From Stereocaulon alpinum (lineage: Eukaryota; Ascomycota; Lecanoromycetes; Lecanorales; Stereocaulaceae): a DNA stretch of 64,000 nucleotides. The notes beneath the pieces were generated by a model. The model made no database searches, was not told the origin of the DNA, and was given only the letters and a program-made list of their open reading frames with translations. Position numbers and translations under genes: made by a program. Shown here in pieces: positions 47,520 to 58,503 of this stretch (position 1 is its first letter; the number at the start of each line of letters is the position of its first letter). Location of the stretch: assembly GCA_018257865.1 (NCBI GenBank), contig JAEUBA010000018.1, positions 310,001 to 374,000 of the forward strand, read 5' to 3'.

Positions 47520-47662
47520 TGCAGTGCTAAATAGCCATCACCTGAGTTCGAGCCTGATAGCAGGTAGTGGTGCTGATGCATGATCACGGTTACCGCAATG
47601 ACTGCAGCCCCTGCTACTGAACTCAATGCCATTTCACTTTGCGTCTATCGCCATGACACATG

Positions 47663-49766
47663 TCACTTCTTCTGCCTCTTCGAGCTCCTATTACTAACAT
47701 GACTAACAACACTCGCACTCCTCTTCGCAGTAGGAGCAACACCTCCTCTCGAAGACGCCTCATCATCATCATTCTCCCCTTCGCCATCCGCATCTTCCAT
47801 ATCTTCATCTTCTCCGTCTCCATCCATTTGCTCCTGAGCCTCGCCTTCTTCGTCTTCTTGTAGTTCTTGCATCTCAGCAGCTATGGCGCTCTCATCGACT
47901 TCGCCATCAGCGTCCTCTTCCGAGGCACTGTTATCACTATCGTTTTGGTTCGCATCGTCGTCACTGTCTTCCCTCTCTTCATCTTTCTCTTCCCGATCTT
48001 CGTTGTCGTCCTCGTTGTCGTCCTCGTTGTCGTCTTCGTTCTCCTCCTCGACTTTCGACTCGTCATTCTGAGTCCCTCCCTTCTCCGCTTCTTCTTCTTC
48101 TTCTTCCTCTTGATTCCGAACTTCTTCGCCCGTTCCCTCCTCCTCTTTGATATCCTCCCCTCTCTCCCGTTTCTCCATCAACTCCTTCTGCGCGAGGAGT
48201 ACCCTAGTCTCCCCATCTAATTTCTCAGACACCTTCCTGACCTCCAATAACCCTTTGATCCCTTCAATCAATCTCTCGTATTCCGTCACAACCCTGGCCG
48301 TTGGCATCATCAGTCGTGGTGGTATCTTCAATTCCGTCAATGCTGCACCTATACGGCTAGTCTGCACCCCGCTCTTCGCTTGCCCAGCTTTCGTGATCCG
48401 CTCATGCCGGAATTGTATCCCGCCTGTTAGCCGCTCGGTGGGATGCGAAACACCGTATTTACGCTCTTCCTGCTGGGTTAGTGGGCGACGGGCACCTCCT
48501 GCGCTGTGCGGGTCTACAGAGGTGGAGAGGCGGGAACTGCCTCCGACGCCGGAAAGGGATTGTCGCTGGGAGCGGTCGGGACCGTATTGGTTGTGGGAGG
48601 AGCCTTCGCCGGATTCGAGGATGGAGCGGCGTTTCTCTCCCTTCCGTTCAAGTTCTTTGTTTTTGTTTTGCGTGAAGAGGGTTTGCATTAGTTGAGTCAG
48701 GCCCTGGGATGTGGTATACATTGCCATGCTGTCTCTGGTTGACGATGGAGCAGCGTCAAGACGTTCGTAGAGTGCTTTGCGGTCTTGGGAAAGCTTTTCT
48801 TGATTGGCTACTATACGGGATAATTCTCGGAGGTAGTATTCTTCCTCTTCTTTTTCTTCCTTGGGACGGGCGAAGAGGAGCTCGACGTATTTTTTTCGCT
48901 TGGTCTCTTGGGCGCCGTCGAACTTGGTCATTTTCTCGTGGGCGGAGAATTCGGCTGCTGACATGCTGGAGAGGGGGTTATGTAGGACCATTGTTTTGGC
49001 AGCGAGATCGTAGTAGCGCGTTTTGAGATCTTCTAGCGTTCGGTTTTTGGTTTGGGGCGTTATTGCCATTGAGTCTTCTGATATATTCGGTTGGATGGGA
49101 GGTTTGTAGTCGTAGCGGTCGCTGATTACTATCCAGCGGAGATCGAACTCTATGGCTAAGTCTACCAGGTAGTCCGTCTCTTCCTTGCTCCAGTCCTCGC
49201 TCTTTAGATGCGTCTCATACTGCTCGTCTGTGTACTGAGGTCTTTCTACTTTGACATTGTATTTTGCCCAGGGAGCATCTGGTATTGCGATGGGAGCTTT
49301 TTCATCTGTTTCCATCTCAGATGCGGCATTCGAATCTGCTGGGGTGACTGGCATAGCGGCTCCTCCGTTGACTACATCGCCTTTCCTCCTCCAGTGTCGA
49401 AGAATGAGGCCGTCTTTTCTGGCTGAATTAACGAAAGGCGTCTCCTCCCTGCGTATATCAGTAAGCTATCGTCAGATACCCTGAGCCTGGGTGGTGCAAT
49501 ACCATTGACGAGGCTTGAAAGGTAGCTTTGGCTTGTCTTTGAACTTCGGTGCAACAATTGATATTGGCGGTGCTCCTTCGTACTTGAGATCGAGGACTTC
49601 TCTTATCATTCCAGCTGTTTATTGTTAGCACCATTCATTCTTGTTCTTTGGTTGTCATTGAAAACGAACTTGGTCCTCTGCCCTTAGGCTTCTGAACTTT
49701 TGGGGTTGCGGGCTTGGGCGCCGCACTGGGCAGACCCATTACATCGCGGGCATCGGAGCCCATCAT
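47663..49766 (-). CDS. SWC4: SWR1/NuA4 subunit Swc4 (DMAP1 family, 664 aa, three exons)
   Basis: Exons run 49766-49670, 49614-49503 and 49448-47663. The N-terminus (MMGSDARDVMGLP) and the block KPKLPFKPRQW/EETPFVNSARKDGLILRHW, joined across intron 2, are the DMAP1 signature. Residues about 130-200 hold the SANT-like domain (YTDEQYETHLKSEDWSKEE, then LAIEFDLRWIVISDRY). A coiled coil and a basic region with EERKYGVSHPTERL follow. The C-terminal 190 residues are a nearly continuous Glu/Asp tract ending in a basic nuclear-signal-like tail (SKRQKK). Swc4 is shared by the SWR1 H2A.Z-exchange complex and the NuA4 acetyltransferase. The gene is divergent with the p24 gene 237 bp away. Two ATGs (49766 and 49763) are adjacent; either may serve. 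Confidence 0.92.
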
Positions 49767-50003
49767 CTTGACGAAGTAGGACTTGAATTCTGGGATGGAC
49801 TATCTCCTGGGTATCTATAGATCTTTACCTAGCACGTAGTCCATCTTCGAGTGGTGAAGAACATATCAAGAAAGGATAGTGACAGTGTTGATGAATGCGC
49901 ATTGCTCGAGGTGAAGTAGCCGGAGAAACCTCGGCCAAAAATTCGCGGCTTCAACTTTTTGGCAAAGGAAGTCTCGTGTCCAACTCCTTTCAAACACCAA
50001 ACC
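49767..50003. promoter_or_regulatory. Shared divergent promoter of SWC4 and the p24 gene
   Basis: Only 237 bp separate the two start codons, so both promoters and 5' untranslated regions must lie here. I see no certain core element. Confidence 0.6.
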
Positions 50004-50854
50004 ATGGAAAGATCACAAAGAAGTCCATTGCGCCCTTCATGTTTCTCCTTACTGATTCTTGCTTTGAGTTTCATTTCGCCCTCGCAAGCACTATACTTCT
50101 ACCTCGATGGCGCCTCTTCAACTCCAAAATGTTTCTACGAAGAGCTCCCTAAAGACACCCTCGTCGTTGGTGAGCAACAATCCCCAGTTGCTCCTCCGTC
50201 CGCTTCATGAATCAGCTCAAATTTGAAATTTCTGGGAACCAAGCTAAAAGCGCATTCAGGTCACTACACAGCCCTCCAACACACACCCTCCACAAACACC
50301 TTCCACAGTAACCCCGACCTCTCCATAACAGTTACAGTCGACGAAGTCTTCGACAACGACCACCGCGTCGTAAACACCAAAGGCTCTCACACCGGCAAAT
50401 TCACCTTCAGCGCCGCCGACGCCGGCGACCACCGTATCTGCTTTACGCCCTCAGGAGCAGGCGGAGGATGGTTGACTGGAGGCGGAGCGCAGGGCCAGGT
50501 GAAATTGACGCTGGATATGGCGATTGGAGAGACGAGCGCGATTGAGAGTACGGATAAGGGGAAGATGTCGGAGATTAGTCAGAAGGTTAGGGATCTGAAT
50601 GGGCGGTTGCAGGATATTAGGCGGGAGCAGGTCTTTCAGAGGGTGAGTCTTCTCTATGTCATGCTATAGGTGGTGAAGAGACTTGTGCTGATTGATGAGT
50701 GCAGGAGCGAGAAGCCGAGTTCAGAGATCAATCGGAGAGTACGAATGCCAGGGTTGTGAGATGGACGTTGCTACAGTTGATTGTGCTGGGTGTTACTTGT
50801 GCTTGGCAACTGTCGCATCTCCGTGCGTTCTTCATCAAGCAGAAGCTCACGTGA
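50004..50854 (+). CDS. p24/emp24-family cargo receptor, Erp1-like (232 aa, three exons)
   Basis: Exons run 50004-50169, 50260-50642 and 50705-50854. A signal peptide (LLILALSFISPSQA) is followed by LYFYLDGASSTPKCFYEELP, the start of the GOLD domain with its first conserved Cys. The partner Cys is in HRICFTP. A coiled coil (MSEISQKVRDLNGRLQDI) leads to one C-terminal membrane helix (WTLLQLIVLGVTCAWQL) and a short cytosolic tail, RAFFIKQKLT. The FF pair and the basic residues are COPII/COPI-binding signals. The family cycles between ER and Golgi and packs GPI-anchored and other cargo. The tail and TPKCFYEELP suit the alpha (Erp1/5/6) branch. Exon 2 uses the CAG at 50257-50259, which restores the usual VVGHY junction. 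Confidence 0.9.
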
Positions 50855-51217
50855 GAATCGGAGAGAACTTCTGGGACCAGAAGCAATATGTAGAATATTC
50901 CGGGAATATCTCATAGCAAGGAGTCGTTTGGATTCTGTGCATATACAGTTTCTTCGCTTTGACCTCTAAAACAGAAGCTATGTCTATCGAAAGTTGCGCA
51001 AGAGCAAATGAGAAAGCATTGAGCGTTGCAAATCTGTTTTCTATTGTTATCTGTATGATCCCTATTTCCATGGTATGACAGCTAATAGTACACATATGCT
51101 TAAGCCCACTCGCGCATGTTGAAATATCTCATAAAGCTTCGTCCTTGCCAAAAGAATGTAGCTGCCTCTCGTCTATTAAAAATATCGTACGAAGAAGCCA
51201 CATTGAACAATCACCAG

Positions 51218-53191
51218 TTACTTCTTCTTGTTGCCTACCTGATACGCAGCGTCATTGATCTGCAATTCATCAATATCCGTATCATCACCCTCGACTGCAG
51301 AAAGTCGCTTCATGCCAGCTCGAGATTCACGACCACGGCTGAAAAGGGCGCTGTTCGGTCGGGGATGGGAGGCCCGCTTGCTGAACTTGGGTCGAGCTCG
51401 GAAATGCTTTGGCAAGTTGTCCTCGCTCTCCTCTGGTGCCTTCCCTTTACCGACGTCAAAGATACTCAGACCTCTCCGTACTTTGCTCACAGGCCCCTTA
51501 GGCTTCCCAACCTGGTCGTTTGCACTCTTAAGTGAGAGGGGATCTCGTGATTCACCGGTGTCTAGCCGGCTGATTCCGGTGGCAAGTCCCATATCCTCAC
51601 TGGAATTTAAAGAATTTGTCTTAATCTTCTTAGTTGCTGGCGATAGACCGGAGCGTAAATCTTCCGTCGCACCTTTCCTCTTCACGCTCATGCTGCTTCC
51701 ATCTGATGCTCTTGGTTGCGGAGAAGGAGCGCTTGACGAAGCGTCGTCACTTGGAGCTTCAAAGCTGAATTCCAACATAGATGGAATGCGCATGAGTGCA
51801 TCATTGATTGACTTGTCTGCAACGGCAACGGGCTCCGGTTCCAGCCGGATTCGTGGTGTAGAGTGGCTGATTGGAGGGCTAGAGAAGAATGTCACATCAG
51901 AGTGCTGAGCCAAACCGGAGATCTTGTTATCGAATCTGTTATTGGGTTGATGAATAGCCAAATGTTGGTTGGATATCCCAGAAGGGCCGTCTGATTGGTG
52001 TTGAGTTGGCGTTGTTGCAGTTGTGACCCTGCCTTTATTCCTTTGTTTGCTAAAGTCGAAGTTGAACCCGGAATAGTCTTGTAGCGACGGACTGGTTTCT
52101 TGCTCTCTGCTGTCCGAGAAAGGATCGTCGAGAGATAATCTTGAGCGGTCATTCCTAGACTTCATGCTCTCGTACACTGGTAGTGGCTTGCGAGGAATGT
52201 TGCCATTCCCTGTCAATTGCCTGATCTTTGGATTGCTAAGGTTCGCGCCTTCGGCAATGCGGCGGTTGAGTCTGACGCGGCGTACTTCTTCCGGAGTTTC
52301 GTACATTGGAGGAGGATCCGAATCTGGACTGGGGCTGCGTCGGCTTGAAGCTGCCCTCCTTGCGGTTCTTGGTCTCTCGGAGCTGTTGCTGCTGTTACCC
52401 AATCGATCTTTGATTGCACGAGTAGCTTTCACGAGCGCCTTTTTGCCTCGTTCCAATGGAGACAATTTCGCTGACTCTGCAGCATAGATAGCTTCCCTCC
52501 GGCGTGTCTCTCCCTCCTGCACTGCGGCTTGCTGCATAAGGTTGGATATTTTTCGACTGAGCTCTGCGGCATCCGTTATGGTAGAGATGGGAGCGGAAGC
52601 TGTGGTGTGGCTAGTCGGGGGCCGACTTGTAGATGGGCCAGTAGTACCACCTGGTGGATCTATAAGAATTGGAGCAGAAATGTTGGATTTAGTGAGTCGC
52701 TTTGCTTCCGTACTAGGATTCTTCATGTTGTTCGTTTTTGTCGTGAGCGCTTGTTTGTTCTTCCAGTGTCGCCTTTGCTCTGCGAAGGGGTCCTTTGGAG
52801 GTGCTGGTGGAAGAGGCTTATCTTCTAGGGTAGTTCTGCTAGCTTTTGGGCGGAGGATATCATCGGTGGCTATGGCGCCCAGGCTGTGAAGTGACGGGAG
52901 TCGGACTGGCTGACGTGGGAGGGACGGCACATTGTAGAGTAGTGCATTCGAGGTCAGCTCGTCGCTGCTCTCGTCGTCGGTCCTCCCACGGTTATGCGAT
53001 CTATGTAACAGTGACTTCGCTTTTCCCAGTCTTGTGTAGGCTAAACAATCAGATGAGAAATTTACCAGCTCAGCTCACAAAGCGAGTCACTCACCTGGGT
53101 GCTGCTGAGTCGCATCCGGCTCTGACTTATCATCGTGGAAGATAGAGAAGGAAGACAACAGTCTCTTCTTTTTCTTGCCGTAGGTGGCCAT
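51218..53191 (-). CDS. Unrecognised basic, probably nuclear protein (639 aa, two exons)
   Basis: Exons run 53191-53095 and 53040-51218 with a 54-nt intron (GTGAGT donor, TTTAG acceptor). The first exon encodes MATYGKKKKRLLSSFSIF and the second opens YTRLGKAKSLLHRS. The protein is Ser/Pro/Arg/Lys-rich and mostly disordered. A helical stretch occurs at about residues 160-250 (ELSRKISNLMQQAAV, then GKKALVKATRAIKDRL). Several basic clusters could be nuclear signals (KKIK, KRKG, and the C-terminal GNKKK). I see no catalytic motif, membrane segment or signal peptide. The family is unknown to me; the TYGKKKKR start resembles that of some chromosome-associated fungal proteins, but the evidence is too weak for a name. 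The gene is convergent with the p24 gene, 363 bp apart. Confidence 0.75.
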
Positions 53192-54500
53192 ATAGCCGGT
53201 ATTTGTAAGAAATGTCGACAATAGCCTCGAGGGATGTGATTGTTGTGGCCGGAAATTAAGTTCGGAGGCGACACAGAGGATATCGTTGTCAACGTCACTG
53301 ATCAGTGAGGAGATATACAGATTGTTGAGGGCACGCCATTGTTATCGAAAAGGGCAAGACCATCCGGGATTGCAGTTACCTCCCGAACAGATTTACGTTT
53401 CAGGTCAACGACTATAAACACGTGCGTTGCTTTCAATATCTTGCAGGCAAAGTCTCGCTTGTCACAAACACGTTCAGTAGGCTGTTTGCCATGCGTTCAA
53501 TTTACGAGGGTGGCGTCCCTGCATTCGTGCTTTGCGGGTGGAGCTTCTTTCGTTTTCATAATGACTGTCAGACATGGGCTCATTATGAAAGCAGCTTTGC
53601 AACAGAGAAGTCATCCCTACTGCAATGGCCGGCCCTGTAATGCCAATCCAAATACTTCACCATCTTCAACGTCTCTCCCGCTTCCCTAGCGTGATGTTGT
53701 GATAGAGGTACTACCACCGCTCCTATGTCTCGAAGCCTTCTTGAGTCTCGATCTACAAGACATGGCCACTGAGAACCCATTGAGACAACTTCCTGGTCTT
53801 GTCTTAGATCACAGCCTGCCTTGCAGTACCTGGATTGATAGCTAGGATTAGGGGTCGCCGCCCATGGCAGAGCGATTCAAACTTTCATGACGTTGCTATC
53901 ATCATTTTCAATCCCAAATAATCTTCGGAAACGAAAGTTATGGGTGCTCCTTGTAGACTCTTGGAGTGGAGAGTAGAACACCAGGTTGCCTCGGTTGCGG
54001 CAATGATTGCGGGATGTTAGGGGCCGGATATTTAAGGCTGAGATGATCCACCAATCGAGTCGCTACAAACCAGCCTTGTGTCCTTCGAGGCAAGCTTTTT
54101 ATGGATTCAATGTCAGTGGAGGGATGAGTAGCCTTTTGGGCGCCCTTATCCGTCCTGTATCTGTATTTAAGCCCAAGTCTTCGATCTATGTTCGTATGGT
54201 TGCCTCCACTGTCCTTTTGAGTTCTCGCAAAGAAAGACTAGACCCACATGTGAAAGTTTAAAAACATAGAAAGAAAAGTACGAACCCACTACACCATCAT
54301 ACCAGCGCCATCAGGAATCGAACCTAATACGATCAAGTATTGAACCGCAAACAACGAACACACATAAGTTGCACATCTGCATCACATCCGCATTCCATTT
54401 TTCCACATTTCACACCGAGGAATTTCATCCAGAATCTCATGGCTAAGGACTTCGAAAGACCTCTTGGAAGCTCCGCATCTCTTCGCTCGACTACCCAACC
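53192..54500. other. Intergenic, no gene recognised
   Basis: The region holds overlapping open frames up to 116 codons near 53340-53690 with no recognisable motif. A T-loop-like sequence near 54312-54330 on the minus strand has no matching acceptor stem and is not called as a tRNA. Confidence 0.5.
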
Positions 54501-54947
54501 ATGAAGCTGCCCTCCTCCCTCCTCCTGTTCGCCGCCCTGGCCACTTCCCTACTCGCTCAACGACCATCAATAATTTCGAAGCCCCAATGCGTACTTATAC
54601 AATCAGAACGCTTAGCGCTGGTTCGGCACATTAACGATCCCTCCATCTGCCACAAAGTGGGCTGCAACAGGAAAGGCATAATCAGCCGATTTTTGGAAAA
54701 TGACAGCGAGATGAAAGTGCATAATTGCGAGGGTTATCTGGATTGGCCAGCTTTCCGACCGGACGACTGTGATCAAATCCAGCAGCTTGCTACTGAACGA
54801 GCAAGAGGCTCTCCTCCGTGTAAACCAAATTGCGATATTGAAACTTCACAGATGATGATGTATGGTGTAGGAGAGGAATGCTGGCGGTATAGCCGCAAGC
54901 AAGACTATGACCGAGATTGGCTCAACGATGGGGCCTTGATCGTTTGA
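54501..54947 (+). CDS. Small secreted cysteine-rich protein (148 aa)
   Basis: The frame starts with a clean signal peptide (LPSSLLLFAALATSLLAQ), with cleavage expected near residue 20. The mature part of about 128 residues has eight cysteines at 30, 50, 55, 76, 90, 107, 111 and 127, an even number consistent with four disulfides. No membrane segment, GPI signal or enzyme motif is visible. Size, secretion signal and cysteine content are those of fungal effector-like or defence-type secreted proteins, but I recognise no family and the function is open. It is single-exon as modelled; an intron near the 3' end that changes the last residues cannot be excluded. Confidence 0.65.
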   Translation: MKLPSSLLLFAALATSLLAQRPSIISKPQCVLIQSERLALVRHINDPSICHKVGCNRKGIISRFLENDSEMKVHNCEGYLDWPAFRPDDCDQIQQLATERARGSPPCKPNCDIETSQMMMYGVGEECWRYSRKQDYDRDWLNDGALIV

Positions 54948-55259
54948 GGTCACAAAACACTGTGAAGGCTTTGGCGCTTGTAATAGGCTGGAAAATTCAA
55001 GGGGTAATCGGACGGACAAGGATGGCGGGCTGGAAAATTGTCGGCGTGGTGGAGGAATTGGAAAACTTGATATCTGTGATTAGAGCAATGGGACTGTAAT
55101 CGCTCTATAATGTCGCATGTCATTTCTCATCTACTTTGTCATCGTAGTAAGGGTTCGCCAGTAGCAACAGACGTAGACGTGTCGTCGTCGTATTGGCAGT
55201 GACTCCCTTCCATTCCGTAGGCCATGACCACAAGTCTATCTTGTATCATTGTGTGTTTA
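54948..55259. other. Convergent 3' spacer
   Basis: It lies between the small secreted protein gene and the SERF-like gene. No gene seen. Confidence 0.5.
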
Positions 55260-55750
55260 CTACTTCCCACCAGAAGCGGAAGTTGCGTCCTTCTTTGCCA
55301 ATGCTGGGACGAGTCAGCTTGACGAGTCCCTTTGACGTTGAGGCTTTGGTTCCGCCTTGTGGTGCCTCATAGGTCAGAGGCATCTACGGGCAGTAGGCGT
55401 ACCTTCAGCCTGCTTCTGACGCATTATAGCCGCTTGCTGCTCCTGGGTGCGCTTGAACTCGGTACCCGATTGCTACAACCATACAAAAATATCAGGCAAT
55501 CTCTTAGAATTTGAAGGTGGTACGGCAGGCTAGCTGAACATGCATTCGAGCTTTCCAAAGGGAGGTGGTCATACAGTGTTCTTCTTTTTCTGCAACAAAG
55601 GATAGTCGTTAGCTCGATATCGGCAAGGTCCTTTGAGCAGGGGAAAGTCAACAGCAAAAGCCAGGCTGACAGGGGGACGGCGCTTACCTGGGCAGCTTGT
55701 TCCTTTTGGGTCTTTTCACGGGCTTTGTCACGCTGGTTTCCGCGAGCCAT
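55260..55750 (-). CDS. SERF/4F5-like small basic protein (63 aa, four exons)
   Basis: Exons run 55750-55688, 55589-55575 (15 nt), 55472-55403 and 55303-55260. The start MARGNQRDKAREKTQKEQAA is the conserved N-terminus of the 4F5/SERF family (small EDRK-rich factors). The second exon adds KKKNT, the third QSGTEFKRTQEQQAAIMRQK, and the last ends ATSASGGK. The family consists of intrinsically disordered, highly charged proteins; SERF members bind nucleic acids and modulate protein aggregation. Exon order and phases all agree (64 codons with stop). The 15-nt second exon is flanked by GCAG and GTATGA. Confidence 0.88.
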
Positions 55751-56017
55751 AGCGAGTGCTGAGGTGTCCGCAATAGGTGTATTCAGGTGTTGAGACTGCT
55801 GATTGTAATATGTCGCACTCTAGGAGGGAGAGTAGAAAGAGCGAAGAGCGAAGAAATTCCGCGTGTAGAACTAGATAACGGCTAAATCCGGTCCTAGTCG
55901 CCTCGCCAAGCCTTTAGCACTGTTCTCGGGACAAGGCTCTATAGAATTTCAACTTGACTTCATGTTGTTCGATCTCACCCTAGGTCACCCTCGCTCTTTC
56001 CGCGGACTCATCGAGCA

Positions 56018-56319
56018 ATGGTGAGTGCGTTATTGCCCAAAAGCGTTATCAACATGGAGCTCCTTCTTCACAATGTCCGCATCTCTTATCCCATACCTCA
56101 ACTGCGTTGGCCTACAGATGAAATCATTTATCACACCTTTAATTTCCTACAATGCAGTCTGATGACGATGGAGGATTCTTGTATCACTTTGTGAATCGAG
56201 GAATCCAAATTCTGGCCGGATACATCGTCATAAAATTGTACATCCTCTGGCTCAATTGGCGTGACGAACAAACATACGCGCGACAAGGCTGGCCGAAGTG
56301 GGATGAAGAGTCTCTTTGA
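56018..56319 (+). CDS. Small ORF with one membrane segment (54-55 aa), unassigned
   Basis: An ATG at 56152 opens 55 codons ending at TGA 56317-56319. The product has a hydrophobic central segment (IQILAGYIVIKLYILWL), an acidic start (SDDDGG) and a charged, Trp-rich end (GWPKWDEESL), unlike random translation. An alternative model joins an ATG at 56018-56020, directly followed by a GTGAGT donor, to the CAG at 56155-56157, giving the same protein minus one residue; I give the wider span for this. An AATAAA-like signal lies at 56324-56330, only about 20 bases before the RecQ start. It may be a separate small membrane-protein gene or an upstream ORF of the RecQ transcript. No family recognised. 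Confidence 0.5.
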
Positions 56320-56341
56320 AGAAAAAATAAAGAAGCCTAGG

Positions 56342-58033
56342 ATGGCTAGACAATCAAGCAAGAAACCCCTTGCTGATGTTGACTTCACCCTGCGCAGAGT
56401 CTTCGGGAAAAGCAGTTTCAGGTGATTCACGGTGCTTCTCTTTCTTACCACTTCCCATTGCTCTAATCTATGATAGACCGTACCAGCGTGAGATCATCAA
56501 GACTGCTCTCGAAGGCCATGATGTGTTCGTACAGGCAGGTGAGTCCTTCGTATGTTAGCGAAGTTTCACACTCTTAGCTCATTCGATATGCTGGCAGCCA
56601 CATCCTTTGGGTAATTTCCCTGTACTGCCCTGCAGTGTTGTGAACTGACTTTCTTGCCAGAAAGAGTTTGTGTTTCCAACTTCCTGCGATGATCGATCAT
56701 GGCATCACCATCGTCATTTCTCCACTGCTCGCCCTTATGAACAACCAGGTTGCCGCATTGCGTGCGGCAAACATCGCGGTAGCTACCGTTAATTCCAACA
56801 CCCTCCAGTCAGACCGTGACGACATCTACAAAGACCTTTGTTGCGGTATGTACAATGGACCTACCTTAGGATTATGTCTGATCGAAACGTTTAGGACACC
56901 CTCTGACCCGTTTGGTCTATGTGACCCCTGAGCTCGTCCTAACAGATTCTTTTCGCCGAGTGCTTGGAACTATCTACCGACAAGGCGAGCTTTCCCGCAT
57001 TGCAATTGATGAAGCGCATTGTATCTCGGAATGGGGCCATGATTTCCGCCCAGCCTACTGCCACCTGTCCCACTTTCGCTGCGCCTACCCAAGTGTTCCA
57101 ATCATCTGCCTCACTGCAACAGCCACCCAATCGATTCGCAACGACATCATCAAGACCATAGGTCTTAATTCTACCACCACTAAGACGTTCGTAGCCTCGA
57201 CCACTCGTCGCAATTTGGTCTACGAAATCCGTTTCACCTCGGATGAATCAGACAATCGTCTCTCCTGGCTGCTTTCCTGGCTACAGAAGATCTATGCCCG
57301 GCGTGCCAGCGATCCGAGCCGCTCCCAAGAGATCTCTAAAGAAGCATCGAGCAACAACCAACGCCCAGATGCCATTTCTGGTATCATCTACGTTCCCTTC
57401 CGCTCCGACTGCGACGCACTCTCCTCCCGCCTACGCGAACACAAGATCGGAGCAGCCGCCTACCACGCCGGGCTGTCCACCAAGGACCGTGCTGAATGTC
57501 AACAGAAGTGGGTGGATAATGCCCCTGGCTATGACATCATCGTCGCCACAACAGCTTTTGGTATGGGCATTGACAAGCAGGATGTCAGATTTGTGATCCA
57601 TTGGAGCTTACCGAAAAGCTTTGAGGGATACTACCAGGAAGCTGGCAGAGCAGGTAGAGATGGAAACCTTGCCAGATGCCTCCTGTTTTACTCGAGGGAG
57701 GACCGTGATCGGGTAGGATATCGTATTGGAAGAGATCCAGGCAATGGCAATTCCAATAGGGATCAAGCCGCAAGGAACAGAGAGATACAGCTCAAATCTC
57801 GTGGGGATTCCTTTCAGGCTCTCGTCAAATACTGCGAGCAAACAGACCGATGCTGTCACATGCTCATTGGCGAGTTCTTTGGAGAGCAGGATGTGAAGGC
57901 TTGTGATCGGGCTTGTGACTTCTGCATGGAAGGGGCGGGACTGAAGAAGAGGAAGAATGAGGGATTGGCTAGTGAAGAATGGGTCAGTACGCAAAGGGAA
58001 CGAAGCGATTTCTACGGCCAAGGGTACGATTAG
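56342..58033 (+). CDS. RecQ-family 3'-5' DNA helicase (492 aa, five exons)
   Basis: Exons run 56342-56421, 56477-56538, 56598-56610 (13 nt), 56661-56845 and 56895-58033. Helicase motif 0 is FRPYQREII. Walker A is ATSFGKSLCFQLPA, assembled from exons 2-4. Motif II/IIa is IDEAHCISEWGHDFRPAY, motif III LTATAT, and the C-terminal lobe has FGMGIDKQDVRFVIHW and QEAGRAGRDG. The zinc-binding subdomain follows, with four cysteines (YCEQTDRCC and CDRACDFC). There is no winged-helix or HRDC extension, so this is a short RecQ resembling the second RecQ of filamentous fungi rather than the BLM/Sgs1 type. It should unwind branched DNA in recombination and repair in the nucleus. The Walker A has Ser-Phe where Gly-x is usual (ATSFGKS versus ATGxGKS). 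Confidence 0.88.
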
Positions 58034-58503
58034 GAGGATGGGAATGCTTAGTACCCATATCACAAGGATCGCTGTTACTTCATTCACATAGTCAGCAAGG
58101 CGTAAAAGTGTTTCAGAAGCGGCGGGCCTTCGAATTCCTGTATTGCGTGCATGATAAATTACAGGTCGGCCTAAAGCCATAGGAATAAAAAGTTCGCCAA
58201 TTCATTATTTGAATGCACCAATCCAAAAGTATCCCCTGTATCCGTTCTCGACCCCCACTATCTGAACAAGTAATGCAAAGGTGACCATGCAATGGGATAT
58301 TATCGAACATCAAAACCCTTACGTCCATGCGGAGTGTTTCAACAATCAAAGTCTGTATCCCTCATGGCAACGTAATGCAATTATCCATTCTGGATCCGTC
58401 GCCACGCCAAATCAGATCGAGTTAAAGTGGCGCTTGAAGTGAAAACAACATGAACCTCCTCTGCCCTTTCCTATCATAAACTCTTACCCTTCATCGACAT
58501 AGC
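58034..58503. other. Convergent 3' spacer
   Basis: It separates the RecQ and KH-protein genes and contains only short shadow frames. Confidence 0.5.

Noticed and set aside
47867..48220. Plus-strand open frames of 60-117 codons with hydrophobic, Phe/Leu/Ser-rich translation
   Set aside because: They are the antisense of the Glu/Asp tract of SWC4 (GAA/GAG read as TTC/CTC).
54290..54335. tRNA-like T-arm (GGTTCGATTCC with a pairing stem) on the minus strand
   Set aside because: No acceptor stem, D-arm or anticodon arm in the correct order upstream; the D-arm-like GGTGTAGTGG lies on the wrong side.
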